The translations under genes and the position numbers were made by a program. This document shows positions 1-12,300 of a DNA stretch of 64,000 bases, one piece after another. This DNA is from Candidula unifasciata (taxonomy: Eukaryota; Mollusca; Gastropoda; Stylommatophora; Geomitridae): positions 62,001 to 126,000 of the forward strand of contig CAJHNH020001154.1 in assembly GCA_905116865.2 (NCBI GenBank), read 5' to 3'. How positions within the stretch are numbered: the first letter of the stretch is position 1; every line of letters starts with the position of its first letter. Below the pieces are notes generated by a model that saw only the letters and a program-made list of their open reading frames with translations, searched no databases and had not been told where the DNA came from.

Positions 1-212
1 GCGTTCACCGTCTGGCCCTGGAGCATCACTACCTTACTGGTTCATTTGGCCATAGACTATAGCGTTCACCGTCTGGCCCTGGAGCATCACTACCTTACTG
101 TTTCATTTGGCCATAGACTATAGCGTACACCGTCTGGCCCTGGAGCATCACTACCTTACTGGTTCATTTGGCCATGGACTATAGCGTACACCATCTGGCC
201 CTGGAGCATTAC
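1..212. repeat. 61-bp tandem repeat, ~3.5 copies
   Basis: Units start at 1, 62, 123 and 184 with gcgttcacc or gcgtacacc and share ctggccctggagcat and ttcatttggccat. The array begins outside the window. Confidence 0.93.
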
Positions 213-1134
213 TTCTGCTGCCTCGCAATGCCGCTTTTATGTTGTTATTGTTATCGATCCAGGCCACTTTTATGTCGATTTCAGCACGAAGTCTTCACAA
301 TCGTTGTCTATGACAGTGCTATGCCTGAGAGATTCTCTGGAGTCTTTTAAAAGACATAAAATTACAACAACGCTATAGTATGAATTAGACCGACCCAGTG
401 AGTGGTGCCAGGAATCAAGAGCACATGTAAACCCGGCAAATGCCTCCTTAACATGGTTCTCACTGAATACCAACACTGTCAGTACACCTGCAACATTCAT
501 GAGCATATGCGGTAAAGACATCAAGAGAACGAACACAACTCGACAAATGACTGTCATTCCAGCATCACGTAGACACTGTTACAGTTAGAACCGGGAAAAG
601 GCTGGTGGCGATGAAAGGGTTGGTAGCCGGCGATTATAAACGATGCCCATTTTACCTTTTCTATTGGAGACGTGTAAGTGTTATAGACTACAATCTGGGC
701 TCCGTCGCTGTCAGCAGGACCAGTTACAAAGACTGCACCGAGTGTAAACTGAGGTCATGAAACCCATACTCGGCTGCACAACAGACATCTCGTGCCACGC
801 CCTGCCATAAATTTCGGGTTTACCGACGATGACCGCCAGACACAAAGTTACACAGGTCAAAACTTTTATGAGAGGAGAGGTGAGCAGACATCAACCACTT
901 ATTTCTATCGGTGCCATACAAGGGATGTGTCTCGGGAAATAAAGGCCGTATCTGGGTGGCCGAGGCTGAAGATTTAATCCAGCAAGTATGTGACATACAC
1001 CAGGCCAGTCACGGAAGAGAATGGGCGGATATACCAGTAGACATATGACCTTCTAACAGCAGAACAAGCCGCCGCACAGACTCCATCAATGTGATTCGGA
1101 AAATCGCAACAGGTATTTCACGCTGTAAATTTGG
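213..1134. other. No clear gene; degraded sequence leading into LINE remnant
   Basis: Short ORFs occur on both strands but none shows a recognisable domain. The part from about 600 onward may be the decayed upstream part of the RNase H-bearing element that follows, but I cannot read it through because of stops. Confidence 0.5.
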
Positions 1135-1640
1135 TATAAAACATTCAGTTTATCTCCATCACTTGGATCTACACACCTGGGCATGAAGGAGTGAAAGGTA
1201 AGGAACGAGCCGACCCGCTAGTAAGTAATGCACTAATGTATACCGGAAGAGGCATCGAAAGAGAAAGACATCAGTGCTGTAAGGACTGACGGGATAATGT
1301 TGAATCTCTGATGCTAACATGATTGCGTGACCTGGAAGTAAAGTTTGGGGAAGTATGTCTAAGCCGTCTTCAAAGCCAAGACAGGAGACACTATAACCAG
1401 CTCTTCATAAAAACAATAAACCATAACGTAACATATACAAACAACTACAATTTACAAATCCACGTTACATGTGTATGATAGGTCCCCGGCTTTGCACAAA
1501 CCGTATTGTCTACCGTATTTGCACATTTGATACACATCAAGAAAATGTTCAGTACATCCAAGTTCTAAAACAGTAACTGGCGCAAACAGCGCATCCATGT
1601 CCTAATCATTGACATTACAGTCTGAGGACATGAATATTTG
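1135..1640 (+). mobile_element. Decayed non-LTR retrotransposon, RNase H region
   Basis: The plus strand reads SITWIYTPGHEGVKGKERAD then PLVSNAL, the typical end of a LINE-encoded RNase H domain (PGH-x-GV-x-GNE-x-AD). Stops follow (after CCKD and others), with further readable stretches such as LRDLEVKFGEVCLSRLQ. The element is a fossil. Confidence 0.7.
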
Positions 1641-2253
1641 ATGTAGCTCACATACAAGCTAGAAGCCACAAGAAGACGTTGAGCTGTGTGCTGTTTCTTT
1701 CCCATCGGCTCAAGTGTGGCGTTGATTTCTGATATTGATTGGCACTGATGCGTGTTTGGAGCTCAGTGGCAACAAAGACGAAGTTACTTATCATATGAAA
1801 CAGCTTGGGCGTTGCAAAGCCATTAGTTATTTAAACGTCAGCTGTGCAATGGGCTACTTTATCCACCCCCAGCCCCAACTCCTTGTCGGGAGAGCGGTGG
1901 CTCGGCACACCGAACGTTCTCCATATTTCAGCGGAAGGTTGCTAGCCAGCATCTGAGATGATAAAATGGTCCTCACAAGAAGCCAGATGTAGCAACATCA
2001 ATAATACACACTCGTCGGCCATGGGGATGGGGCAACTTGATTTTGATCAATGGCTTTCCACGCGCTCACACATTTGTATTTGAGGTAGTGGCTCTAGAAG
2101 AAGGCAGTCTCTGTCCGCTGTTGTATGGCCACCTATATTCTCGGACAGCTGTTTTGTCGTACAAGAAGCACATCATCGTTGATTGTCTCCGTAAAGAGAA
2201 ATTTCAAAGCAATATTGTACTAGAGTGAATGGAAATAATGTAGGATTCATTTC
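1641..2253. other. No recognised feature
   Basis: Only short unrecognised ORFs (1735-1956 and 2037-2228, plus strand). No domain, repeat or RNA signature seen. Confidence 0.5.
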
Positions 2254-2422
2254 CCGCCACTGCAACTCGCCCCAACCCACCCTGGACGAAATTACACGCC
2301 ACTGTACCTCGCGCCAACCCACCCTGGACGAAATTACACGCCACTGTACCTCGCCCCAACCCACCCTGGACGAAATTACACACCACTGTACCTCGCCCCA
2401 ACCCACCCTGGACGAAATTACA
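2254..2422. repeat. 42-bp tandem repeat, 4 copies
   Basis: The unit contains cactgtacctcgcc and accctggacgaaatta. The 42-bp period keeps frames open, which explains overlapping ORFs on both strands. Confidence 0.95.
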
Positions 2423-2582
2423 GTGGACAAACTTCAACTAAAAGAGATGAAGCCTTATTTCAGGTTTTCGAAAACAAAGTCTTACGACGAATTTTTGGAC
2501 CCATCGAAGATGCAAACGGCGGGGAATGGAGAGTGGGAAGCAACAACGAAATTTATATTCTTTTTAAATCACCACTGATCAC

Positions 2583-2841
2583 TGGCATCATGAGACCTAA
2601 TAGACTGAAATGGTTGGGGCATACTGAAAGAATGTCAGATGACAGAGAAGTAAAAATTGTATACTCAAGGGAGATGGGTGGTCGTAGAAAACGAGGCAGA
2701 CCAAGATTAAATGGAGAGATAATGTCCAGACAGACCTGCAAACACACTTGGCGTCACCAACAGGAAAGAGAAGGCCAACCAGAGAGATGAATGGAGGCGG
2801 GTGATATCTGCAGCAATGAAACTGAAGGGCTCGAAATACTA
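2583..2841 (+). mobile_element. LINE reverse transcriptase C-terminal tail (frameshifted)
   Basis: It reads PNRLKWLGHTERMSDDREVK and GGRRKRGRPRL. A frameshift leads to WRDNVQTDLQ, and another frame gives NRKEKANQRDEWRRVISAAM then KLKGSKY and a TAA. This is the usual C-terminal signature (R-LKWLGH, RRKRGRP, W-D-V) of endonuclease/RT-type LINEs. At least two frameshifts make it a pseudogene. Confidence 0.85.
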
Positions 2842-3690
2842 AAGAAGAGAAGAAGAAAGTACAACTATGTATCAGTTTGACTGACTGACGACAGCACCCC
2901 CCACCCCCACCCACCCCCGCGGAGGATGTGGTCATGAATCGTCTGCAGGAGCGACTCAAACAGTTGTTGGTCAAACGTTATTGTCGCTGTGTCAGTGGTT
3001 ACATTGAAGTTCACTTCCATCCCTACCCCGTCTCTTGAAGAACCAGTGTTGTTGAAGAACCAACAGGAAAGAACCCAACTCTTCTATATGACGCCATTAG
3101 CCCTATTTCGGACCTGTAGCCTAACTGACAAGTACAGTGCCTTCAATATGATGCAATTTTTTTTATTTCGGATATGTAGCCTAACTCACAAGTGGTGTGT
3201 ACAAAGTTTTCCGTGTACTTTTCTCGTTTCTTCCATTTTTTTTTAAATTTTCCATAAAAGTTGTATGCTTTCTTTAAGTTGTATGTTGTCTATAAGATTT
3301 ATTTCTCCTTACAACATGCAAAACCCCCTTTTCCCTTCACAATCGCACACAGAAACATATAGAAATAAATTCGTTCAGAATTGTATCTAACTGGGAGCTC
3401 TAGACGTCCCACCAGAACCATGTCCCTGAGAGTTATTGCCACAGACAGTTGTGTAATTATATAAGCAAGGTGTGCCGATGTGGGCAGTCCCTTCAAGACT
3501 GGATCAGTCACAGCTGCGACCACATCTGACATCTTCAGTATACAATAGCCACCGCCTTTTCTAGAAATAGCTCCAGGAGGTGGTGACAACAGCAGTCCTT
3601 TCAACAGCCAGGCTGGGTGGGTCAGGGCGGGTAATCCCCGAGCTGACACATCAACAACGTAGAACAGACGGGCATCTCCCAATAAATGAT
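2842..3690. other. Intergenic; one unrecognised 137-codon minus ORF (3299-3712)
   Basis: The minus-strand ORF has no family I recognise and overlaps the possible LTR edge. A C-rich tract lies at about 2894-2921. Most likely degraded mobile DNA. Confidence 0.4.
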
Positions 3691-4142
3691 TGTTGCAGTG
3701 TGGGAGCAACATCTGCTACACCGGTGTCGAGTCAACACTAACACATTGGGCCACGCCTTATGTTTGTTGCTTGCCTATGTTCTAAATATTTCCGCTAGAT
3801 TAGTAAATCTCTGTAATTGCTGTCCTCCTTGTTTATGTCTCTCCGTGTCACTGTCTGTGAGGTGCCACTTTAGCAAGTCTCTGCTGTGTTCCTATTATTG
3901 CGCCGCAGGTCTCTGAAGTGTTACTATTATCGTGCATCGATTTATAACCAGTTAGCTGTTACTAATGTTGACCTGTGTAAAGTTATGCTTCCTGAAGTTA
4001 TCAGTTATCTCCGTGATTCCTAGCCCTCAACCAGCTCGCATCAAGTTCTTTCCCGCTTGTTCGTGGTAAATAAGGTTTTACTAGCCAATAATCAGTTTCA
4101 CGCCTACCTTAGTCGCCTTTCACGACACGAAGGTTGCTTACA
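3691..4142 (+). mobile_element. Possible solo LTR or LTR 3' part
   Basis: The segment starts TGTTGC and ends TTACA, with AATAAGG about 70 bases before the end. It is followed at once by gtggcaccc, which could be a primer-binding site. No second LTR, gag or pol was seen, and flanking duplications were not verified. Confidence 0.28.
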
Positions 4143-5466
4143 GTGGCACCCTTGATTGCTTCATGTGTGGGTGCCGGTTACACACAGACAAAAGCCCACC
4201 TTGAGAGGTTTCAATTGTTCAATTCAAGCCAGCAACACCTTCTGGCTTAGTTCATGCCGCGAAATCCCACTTAGGAGGTGGACGCAGTTGCCATGACTAA
4301 TACATCTCAACACGTTATAGCTCATGTCACAGGAAACGGGACAAATATGAAGGTGAAACAGCTTTACTTCTCGCGTGGAGTGATTTCTGTTCATGGTAAG
4401 CCAGAAGTAACAATAGGAACCATCTCTAACATGAACACACAGAAATACTGACTGCTGGGGAACCTTGAAACTTTTCTATAGTTCAGCCAATAACTGTCCT
4501 GATACCAGTCTCTGGCATGCCACAAGTAAAGGACATACAGAAAACACTTTAGGCAGCTAGTCGGACCAGCGTCCAAGATTTTGTATTAAGGCAATTTTCT
4601 CATGGGAGGCTAGTTCTACAGCTTGCAATGTTTCTGTAGTCTAGCGCGTCCTCTTTCCTTGACTTCTTCGAGTCTGTGCCCGCGAAGGCGTTTATAACGC
4701 AACAACAAACAGAATTTCTAACAAGGGAAACCAACTGCGGACGGACTTCTTGGCTGAGGTTGAATACAGACAACATCTGCAACAGCCATCCCCACAAAAT
4801 GAGATTTGTGAATCAATTCAGAGACGGCAACTGGGCGGCATTTGTTTGCGGACCATCGAACAAAACTGCGACTGTTTGATTGTGCTTCTGTTATCGAAAT
4901 ATTAGTTGAATAATGGCGCATAAGTTCGACAGATGTTCAGATATTGATATCTTCGGTGATTCATGACTTCCGAGGTGTGGGTGTTATTGGCGCCTGCGTG
5001 CTCTCTCGTCACTGGCCCCCTCCATCACATCACTCTACTCTAGGGCCTTAAGTCCCTTGTAAGCCACCCCCCCCCCCCCACGGCATATACTGTTCTAAAG
5101 ATGGAATCCGAGCGCTTATGGACTCAGTTAACTAACTAACTATTCCAACGAGTATAGTAATTGACAGCAGATGTTTGAGCCTTGTGGGTTATAAAAGATA
5201 GGATGTTTGAGCTCGAAACATCTGAACCGTTGCTGTCATACAGTAGGACCCTTAATGGATGGACACTTGAACTAAGCTAACCTTTCGTAGTTGTTCCGAT
5301 CAAGGGGCGTTTGAACCAAGGTTAATTACAGAGCATGGCTTTTGGATGACATAAATCTAAACCTGAGCTTGTCACTCACTGGGGTACTCGGTCATCGAGC
5401 TGCCCTCATGTTCCAAACGAGTTTCCTATTACTTTATGTACAGGGGATTCACATAAACAAACAGAA
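4143..5466. other. No gene recognised
   Basis: Short unrecognised ORFs only. A C homopolymer lies at about 5068-5080. If the LTR call is right, the first part may be element interior. Confidence 0.5.
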
Positions 5467-6015
5467 AGGGAAACCTTGAGGCTATTAAATATTATTTATT
5501 AATAAAGTAACAGACAGTGTATTGATCAAAACTCATAGAAAGAAGTAGAAAAATAGAAGAACACACTAGACAACATTGAAATCTAAATCCAGTTACCATG
5601 CCGGGAATCGAACCTGTCAACTCCAGATGGCGTATGCGTCTCGCTGTGTGGAAACAAGTGCACTAAGAACATTGTCAACTAGACACACACCCCCCCCCCC
5701 CCCTTAAATGTGTCTACTGTACAGCTTGAAAATTCACAGCTATAGAATACGAACAGTATTCATTTCAAACCATTGAAATGGCACCATAGGTTACAGAAAT
5801 TTACATTAACGAAGCATAGGTCGAAAAACAATCACAGCAACAAGGTACGAACAGAGTAGACCTTAATACTTTGTCTAGAGCACACAAACATTTGAGAAAG
5901 GTATTTGATTTGTAGGTTCAGGTGTGTATACGTCATTCACAACAACAACAACAAAGGGGGAACCCTTGAGGCTGTTAAATATTATGTATTTATGAAGTAA
6001 CAGACAATAAAGTTC
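5467..6015. repeat. ~58-bp direct repeat pair, about 490 bp apart
   Basis: Copies at about 5467-5524 and 5956-6014 share ccttgaggct, ttaaatatta and agtaacagaca. They enclose a tRNA-like segment and a poly-C run (5689-5703). Confidence 0.75.
5590..5680 (-). mobile_element. tRNA-like segment (SINE head or tRNA pseudogene)
   Basis: The minus strand has GGTTCGATTCCCGGCA, matching the Pol III B box and T arm. An A-box-like stretch lies about 55 bases upstream. I could not fold a convincing full cloverleaf, so a tRNA-derived SINE or pseudogene is more likely than a live tRNA. Confidence 0.5.
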
Positions 6016-6039
6016 ATGCCTTCTCAACTGTCAGACTCT

Positions 6040-7366
6040 GGCTGACGAAATCTAGAACTAGCAGACTTTCTGGTCTGATGAGATCTAGAACTAGCAGACT
6101 TTCTGGTCTGATGAGATCTAGAACTAGCAGACTTTCTGATCTGATGAGTTCTAGAACTAGCAGACTTTCTGGTTTGATGAGATCTAGAACTAGCAGACTT
6201 TCTGATCTGATGAGATCTAGAACTAGCAGACTTTCTGGTTTGATGAGATCTAGAACTAGCAGACTTTCTGATCTGATGAGATCTAGAACTAGCAGACTTT
6301 CTGGTTTGATGAGATCTAGAACTAGCAGACTTTCTGATCTGATGAGATCTAGAACTAGCAGACTTTCTGGTTTGATGAGATCTAGAACTAGCAGACTTTC
6401 TGATGAGATCTAGAACTAGCAGACTTTCTGGTTTGATGAGTTCTAGAACTAGCAGACTTTCTGATCTGATGAGATCTAGAACTAGCAGACTTTCTGATCT
6501 GATGAGATCTAGAACTAGCAGACTTTCTGATCTGATGAGATCTAGAACTAGCAGACTTTCTGGTCTGATGAGATCTAGAACTAGCAGACTTTCTGGTCTG
6601 ATGAGATCTAGAACTAGCAGACTTTCTGATCTGATGAGTTCTAGAACTAGCAGACTTTCTGATCTGATGAGTTCTAGAACTAGCAGACTTTCTGGTATGA
6701 TGAGATCTAGAACTAGCAGACTTTCTGATGAGATCTAGAACTAGCAGACTTTCTGATGAGATCTACAACTAGCAGACTTTCTGATGAGATCTAGAACTAG
6801 CAGACTTTCTGATGAGATCTAGAACTAGCAGACTTTCTGATCTGATGAGTTCTAGAACTAGCAGATTTTCTGATCTGATGAGATCTAGAACTAGCAGACT
6901 CTGGCTGACGAGATCTAGAACTAGCAGACTTTCTGATAGGATGAGTTCTAGAACTAGCAGACTTTCTGGTTTGATGAGATCTAGAACTAGCAGACTTTCT
7001 GATCTGATGAGATCTAGAACTAGCAGACTTTCTGATGAGATCTAGAACTAGCAGACTTTCTGATGAGATCTAGAACTAGCAGACTTTCTGATGAGATCTA
7101 GAACTAGCAGACTTTCTGGTCTGATAAGATCTAGAACTAGCAGACTTTCTGATCTGATGAGTTCTAGAACTAGCAGACTTTCTGATCTGATGAGTTCTAG
7201 AACTAGCAGACTTTCTGATCTGATGAGATCTAGAACTAGCAGACTTTCTGATGAGATCTAGAACTAGCAGACTTTCTGATGAGATCTAGAACTAGCAGAC
7301 TTTCTGATGAGATCTAGAACTAGCAGACTTTCTGATCTGATGAGATCTAGATCTAGCGACTTTCTG
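6040..7366. repeat. 33-bp (with 24-bp variants) tandem array, ~43 copies
   Basis: The unit contains tctagaactagcagactttc and then gatctgatgaga. Units lacking 9 bases (tctgatgaga after ctttc) alternate with full ones. Both lengths are multiples of 3, hence long spurious MRSRTSRLS ORFs. The array lies about 1.8 kb past the LEO1 stop. Confidence 0.97.
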
Positions 7367-8590
7367 ATCTGGTTCTGTGGCTTCCTCTTACATTGTAAGG
7401 GGTTATTTTCTCCTGATAATTAATGTTTGCAATAATAATAGGGTTAGATACTGAATGTGAATTTTGTACTTCATGTGAAAAAGGTTAAGGATGTGGCGGG
7501 GTGCACGCTGAATGCAAGCAAACAAGCAGACTGAAGAGAACGTGCCAAATGAAACAAATACTGTTTGACGTAAACTGAATGACTGGGTAAACATGTGGGA
7601 GTGAAAGATTACTTCAGCCGAGAATGATTAGTCTTGTTTTGGGATCCAGAAACAGTGTGTCTGTCGATGTGGAGAAAATGCTTACTGAATGAATCAAGTT
7701 ACAAGTAAATGACTGAACCAGATTTGGCTGACAGCTCAGAGACAAAACCTGGCTACCCGCTTCGTTGAAATGGTAGAAGATTTTTATTGTCAAGCTGTCA
7801 TCGTGGGACTGTTTATGTGTATTTCCTTTGAGAATGTAATTATTCGATGAGATGTATATTTTGTGATCACTGGTGGAGCTGTGGTGCCTAGACCATCAAC
7901 TCTGTGTGCACTGGTTTGGAGACAGTTGTGTGAACAAATAAATATTGATATCAGCTGTGCGTTGGTCTCATTCATTGATTCCACATGTTAATACAAGAGT
8001 TGGTGTGCATCTGAGAAGTCTGCAAATGACTAGAGCCAAGAGACTGATCTAAGGAGAGTCATTGCACATATAATAGGTCAAGAGGTCAGGATCTATCCAT
8101 TTAAGATGACTGGAGGATCCAGGTGAACCTCTTGACATCAGACTGTTTCCTGTTAACACTCTCAAATGACAAATTTGAGTGGACAACTGGTTTACAAAGA
8201 AAACAAACACATTCTGTTGTAAAAACATCAACTGTAATGAGCTGTGAAGTAAACTTGATCAACAACAGACATCATATACCCAGAACAATAACCGACTGCA
8301 AACAATCCCTAATCTTTCTTGAGGTTTATCCTTGTGGCCGTAATTTGTTTTATTATGACAGGGGAGACAAATAAAACATGAAGAAACTCCAGTCTCTGAC
8401 ATGGGTAGCCAGGTACGTTATTACACTAACAGAGCAGAGAAGGTTACCTCACCGCAGTACAGGTGAAATAGTCCAGCTTTTGCTGACAAACTCTAGACTG
8501 AAATCTCACACACAAATACCAGGAACAAAATATTTATACATGAAGGCAAATACAATAACAATTACAAAGATAAAATATCTTAATCTATCC
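7367..8590. other. Unique intergenic sequence
   Basis: AT-rich, with no recognisable gene. Plus-strand AATAAA occurs near 7937 and minus-strand AATAAA near 7782 and 8349. Confidence 0.5.
8349..8354 (-). terminator. Candidate LEO1 polyadenylation signal
   Basis: The minus strand reads AATAAA here, about 790 bases past the LEO1 stop. It is the first perfect hexamer I found downstream. No 3' end evidence is available, and closer variant signals may be used. Confidence 0.2.
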
Positions 8591-8768
8591 ACATCATTAT
8601 CTATGTCTGTCTTATCTCTCCACATCATTATCTATGTCTATCTTATCTCTCCACATCATTATCTATGTCTATCTTATCTCTCCACATCATTATCTATGTC
8701 TATCTTATCTCTCAACATCATTATCTATCTTATCTTTCCACATCATTATCTAGATCTATCTTATCTCA
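8591..8768. repeat. ~31-bp tandem repeat, ~6 copies
   Basis: The unit contains cacatcattatctatgtcta and cttatctct. It is located in the region expected to be LEO1 3' UTR or flank. Confidence 0.92.
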
Positions 8769-9145
8769 TTACTACATGATGTTTCCTTCTTATCCCATTG
8801 CTACATAATCTTTTTATCTTATCTGTCACTGCATTATCTGTGTCCATCTTATCACTACACTGTCTGCGTCTATCCTATCTCACTGCTTAGGTGTTTGTTT
8901 GTCCATTTTATGTCTTTAAATCACAAAGATTTCCCATCTGACTCATTGATCACTCTAACAGTATTCTCCCCTGTATTGTAAACGCTCTACTGCATCTACC
9001 TGTCTCAGAACCCAAATGGTTCACATATTCACATGGTCCTGATCCATCTACTAAATGACATGCTCACTGCGTCGGTTCACTTCCTAACAAAATATATATA
9101 TACACAAACAAGCATACACACACACACACACACAGAGGATGGCTT

Positions 9146-9370
9146 TCACTCACTGTCCCCTCCCCCAGACTCATGACCTCCACCAACCCCACCCTCAGCC
9201 TCCCCTGCATCACTTCCACCTCCACCACCCCCACCCTCAGCCTCACTTGCGCCACCAGCATCATCATCACCATCATTTCCCTTGCCACCGTCTTCCCCTT
9301 CACTTTCACTTTCCAGAACTTTGGCCTTCCTCTTCTTCTGTGTTGACATTTCTTCTCCTTCTTCAGATTC
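9146..9370 (-). CDS. LEO1: LEO1 terminal exon l (acidic, Gly-rich tail, TGA stop)
   Basis: The acceptor is AATTTGGCAG, opening in phase 0 with [20 protein letters not shown], then [20 protein letters not shown]. It ends in a Gly/Glu-rich run with repeated GEAEGG and [12 protein letters not shown] pieces. The last residues are GGGDSE and the TGA is at 9146-9148. The KKRKAK patch is a plausible nuclear signal. The Gly-rich part is low complexity and probably length-variable. A (CA)n tract follows the stop. Confidence 0.9.
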   Translation of the reverse strand, partial: ESEEGEEMSTQKKRKAKVLESESEGEDGGKGNDGDDDAGGASEAEGGGGGGGSDAGEAEGGVGGGHESGGGDSE

Positions 9371-12300
9371 CTGCCAAATTACATAACATAATCAATCATC
9401 AGCAACAAAGGGTGAATAGACATTCAACAACAGTAAATACACAAAACTACATTATCTAACAAAATAACACAGAGTGAAAAAACCATTCAATAACAGTCAA
9501 TAAAGAAAGCTCTACATTATCTACCAAACAAGAAGCAAAAGATGACATCTCTACATTCTCCACAAGACCATACAGTGGGTGAACAGAACATAAAACAATT
9601 CACAGGTCCTGTAGCATGATCTAAAGTAGACTTGGCCCTCTGCCTGTACCTACTTCAGCAAACAACACTTGACAGGTGATAGAGACAGCCAAAAAAACAC
9701 ACACATCTTTCTTCTGCCATAGACAACATGCCAGGTATGTCCATGTGTGTGTCCAACACTGCACTGTGTGTTTCATTACATTCTGTATTTGGCCTGCACT
9801 CTAGGAAGAGGTAATTCAGCCTGAAAACTTGTTATGGCAGGGCAGAGGGGCTCTTGTTAGCCTACTGGTGTAGGAGGAAAGCCCCAACAGGCAGAGGGGC
9901 TCTTGTTAGCCTACTGGTGTAGGAGGAAAGCCCCAACAGGCAGAGGGGCTCTTGTTAGCCTACTGGTATAGGAGGAAAGCCCCAACAGGCAGAGGGGCTC
10001 TTGTTAGCCTACTGGTGTAGGAGGAAAGCCCCAACAGGCAGAGGGGCTCTTGTTAGCCTACTGGTGTAGGAGGAAAGCCCCAACAGGCAGAGGGTCTCTT
10101 GTTAGCCTACTGGTGTAGGAGCAAAGCCCCAACAGGCAGAGGGTCTCTTGTTAGCCTACTGGTGTAGGAGGAAAGCCCCAACAGGCAGAGGGGCTCTTGT
10201 TAGCCTACTGGTGTAGGAGGAAAGCCCCAACAGGCAGAGGGGCTCTTGTTAGCCTACTGGTGTAGGAGGAAAGCCCCAACAGGCAGAGGGGCTCTTGTTA
10301 GCCTACTGGTGTAGGAGGAAAGCCCCAACAGGCAGAGGGGCTCTTGTTAGCCTACTGGTGTAGGAGGAAAGCCCTAACAGGCAGAGGGGCTCTTGTTAGC
10401 CTACTGGTGTAGGAGGAAAGCCCCAACAGGCAGAGGGGCTCTTGTTAGCCTATTGGTGTAAGAGGAAAGCCCCAACAGGCAGAGGGGCTCTTGTTAGCCT
10501 ATTGGTGTAAGAGGAAAGCCCCAACAGGCAGAGGGGCTCTTGTTAGCCTATTGGTGTAAGAGGAAAGCTTCTGAAGGAGGTTTTGTTACAAATATATTGG
10601 TATCATCTTAGAATTAAAGCAGGCTGACAGAGGACTCTTGCTGCATGGGCAACATGTGTCCCACTGGTGACTGCTGCATGGGCAACATGTGTCCCACTGG
10701 TGACTGCTGCATGGGCAACATGTGTCCCACTGGTGACTGCTGCATGGGCAACACGTGGATCTCTTTAATACAGCCTAGGTTTTGAGCTTTGATTCTGGCC
10801 TTAACTGGTCTAGGAAGACTTGCCACTGGTGACTGTTGCATGGGCAACATGTGTCCCACTGGTGACTGCTGCATGGGCAACATGTGTCCCACTGGTGACT
10901 GCTGCATGGGCAACACGTGGATCTCTTTAATACAGCCCAGGTTTTGAGCTTTGATTCTGGCCTTAACTGGTCTAGGAAGACTTGCCACTGGTGACTGTTG
11001 CATGGGCAACATGTGTCCCACTGGTGACTGCTGCATGGGCAACATGTGTCCCACTGGTGACTGCTGCATGGGCCACATGTGGATCTCTTTAATACAGCCC
11101 AGGTTTTGAGCTTTGATTCTGGCCTTAACTGGTCTAGGAAGACTTGCCACTGGTGACTGTTGCATGGGCAACATGTGGATCGCTACAATACAGCCCAGAT
11201 TGTGACCCGACCTGCTCTTGGAAGACTGCACGCCCGCCAGTCTTGTTAGTCCCACCCGTCACTGCCCTGGCCTATGATTCCCAACCCCGCCAGTCTTGTT
11301 AGTCCCACCCGTCACTGCCCTGGCCTATGATTCCCATGCCTGCCAGTCTTGTTAGTCCCACCTGTCACTGCCCTGCCCTGTGATTCCCATGCCTGCCAGT
11401 CTTGTTAGTCCCACCCGTCACTGCCCTGGCCTATGATTCCCATGCCTGCCAGTCTTGTTAGTCCCACCCGTCACAGCCCTGCCCTGCGATTCCCACGCCT
11501 GCCAGTCCCACCTGTCACTGCCCTGGCCTATGATTCCCACGCCCTACAGTCCCACCTGTCACTGCCCTGGCCTGTGATTCCCATGCCTGCCAGTCTTGTT
11601 AGTCCCACCCGTCACTGCCCTGGCCTGTGATTCCCACGCCCTACAGTCCCACCCATCACTGCCCTGGCCTATGGTTCCCACGCCCTACAGTCCCACCTGT
11701 CACTGCCCTGGCCTGTGATTCCCATGCCTGCCAGTCTTGTTAGTCCCACCTGTCACTGCCCTGCCCTGTGATTCCCATGCCTGCCAGTCTTGTTAGTCCC
11801 ACCCGTCACTGCCCTGGCCTATGATTCCCATGCCTGCCAGTCTTGTTAGTCCCACCCGTCACTGCCCTGCCCTGCGATTCCCACGCCTGCCAGTCCCACC
11901 TGTCACTGCCCTGGCCTATGATTCCCACGCCCTACAGTCCCACCTGTCACTGCCCTGGCCTGTGATTCCCATGCCTGCCAGTCTTGTTAGTCCCACCCGT
12001 CACTGCCCTGGCCCGTGATTCCCACGCCCTATAGTCCCACCCATCACTGCCCTGGCCTATGGTTCCCACGCCCTACAGTCCTACCTGTCACTGCCCTGGC
12101 CTGTGATTCCCATACCTGCCAGTCTTGTTAGTCCCACCCGTCACTGCCCTGGCCTGTGATTCCCATGCCTGCCAGTCTTGTTAGTCCCACCTGTCACTGC
12201 CCTGGCCTGTGATTCCCATGCCTGGCAGTCTTGTTAGTCCCACCCGTCACTGCCCTAGCCTGTGATTCCCATATCCGCCAGTCTTGTTAGTCCCACACGT

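Noticed and set aside
3299..3712. 137-codon minus ORF as a gene
   Set aside because: No recognisable domain, no splice or promoter context, surrounded by mobile-element debris.
5590..5680. Functional tRNA gene
   Set aside because: B box is good but the acceptor and anticodon stems could not be paired convincingly; a SINE or pseudogene is more likely.
6078..7045. MRSRTSRLS repeat ORFs as an arginine-serine-rich protein
   Set aside because: Frames break whenever the unit spacing changes, stops recur, and the region lies in the LEO1 3' flank with no gene context.
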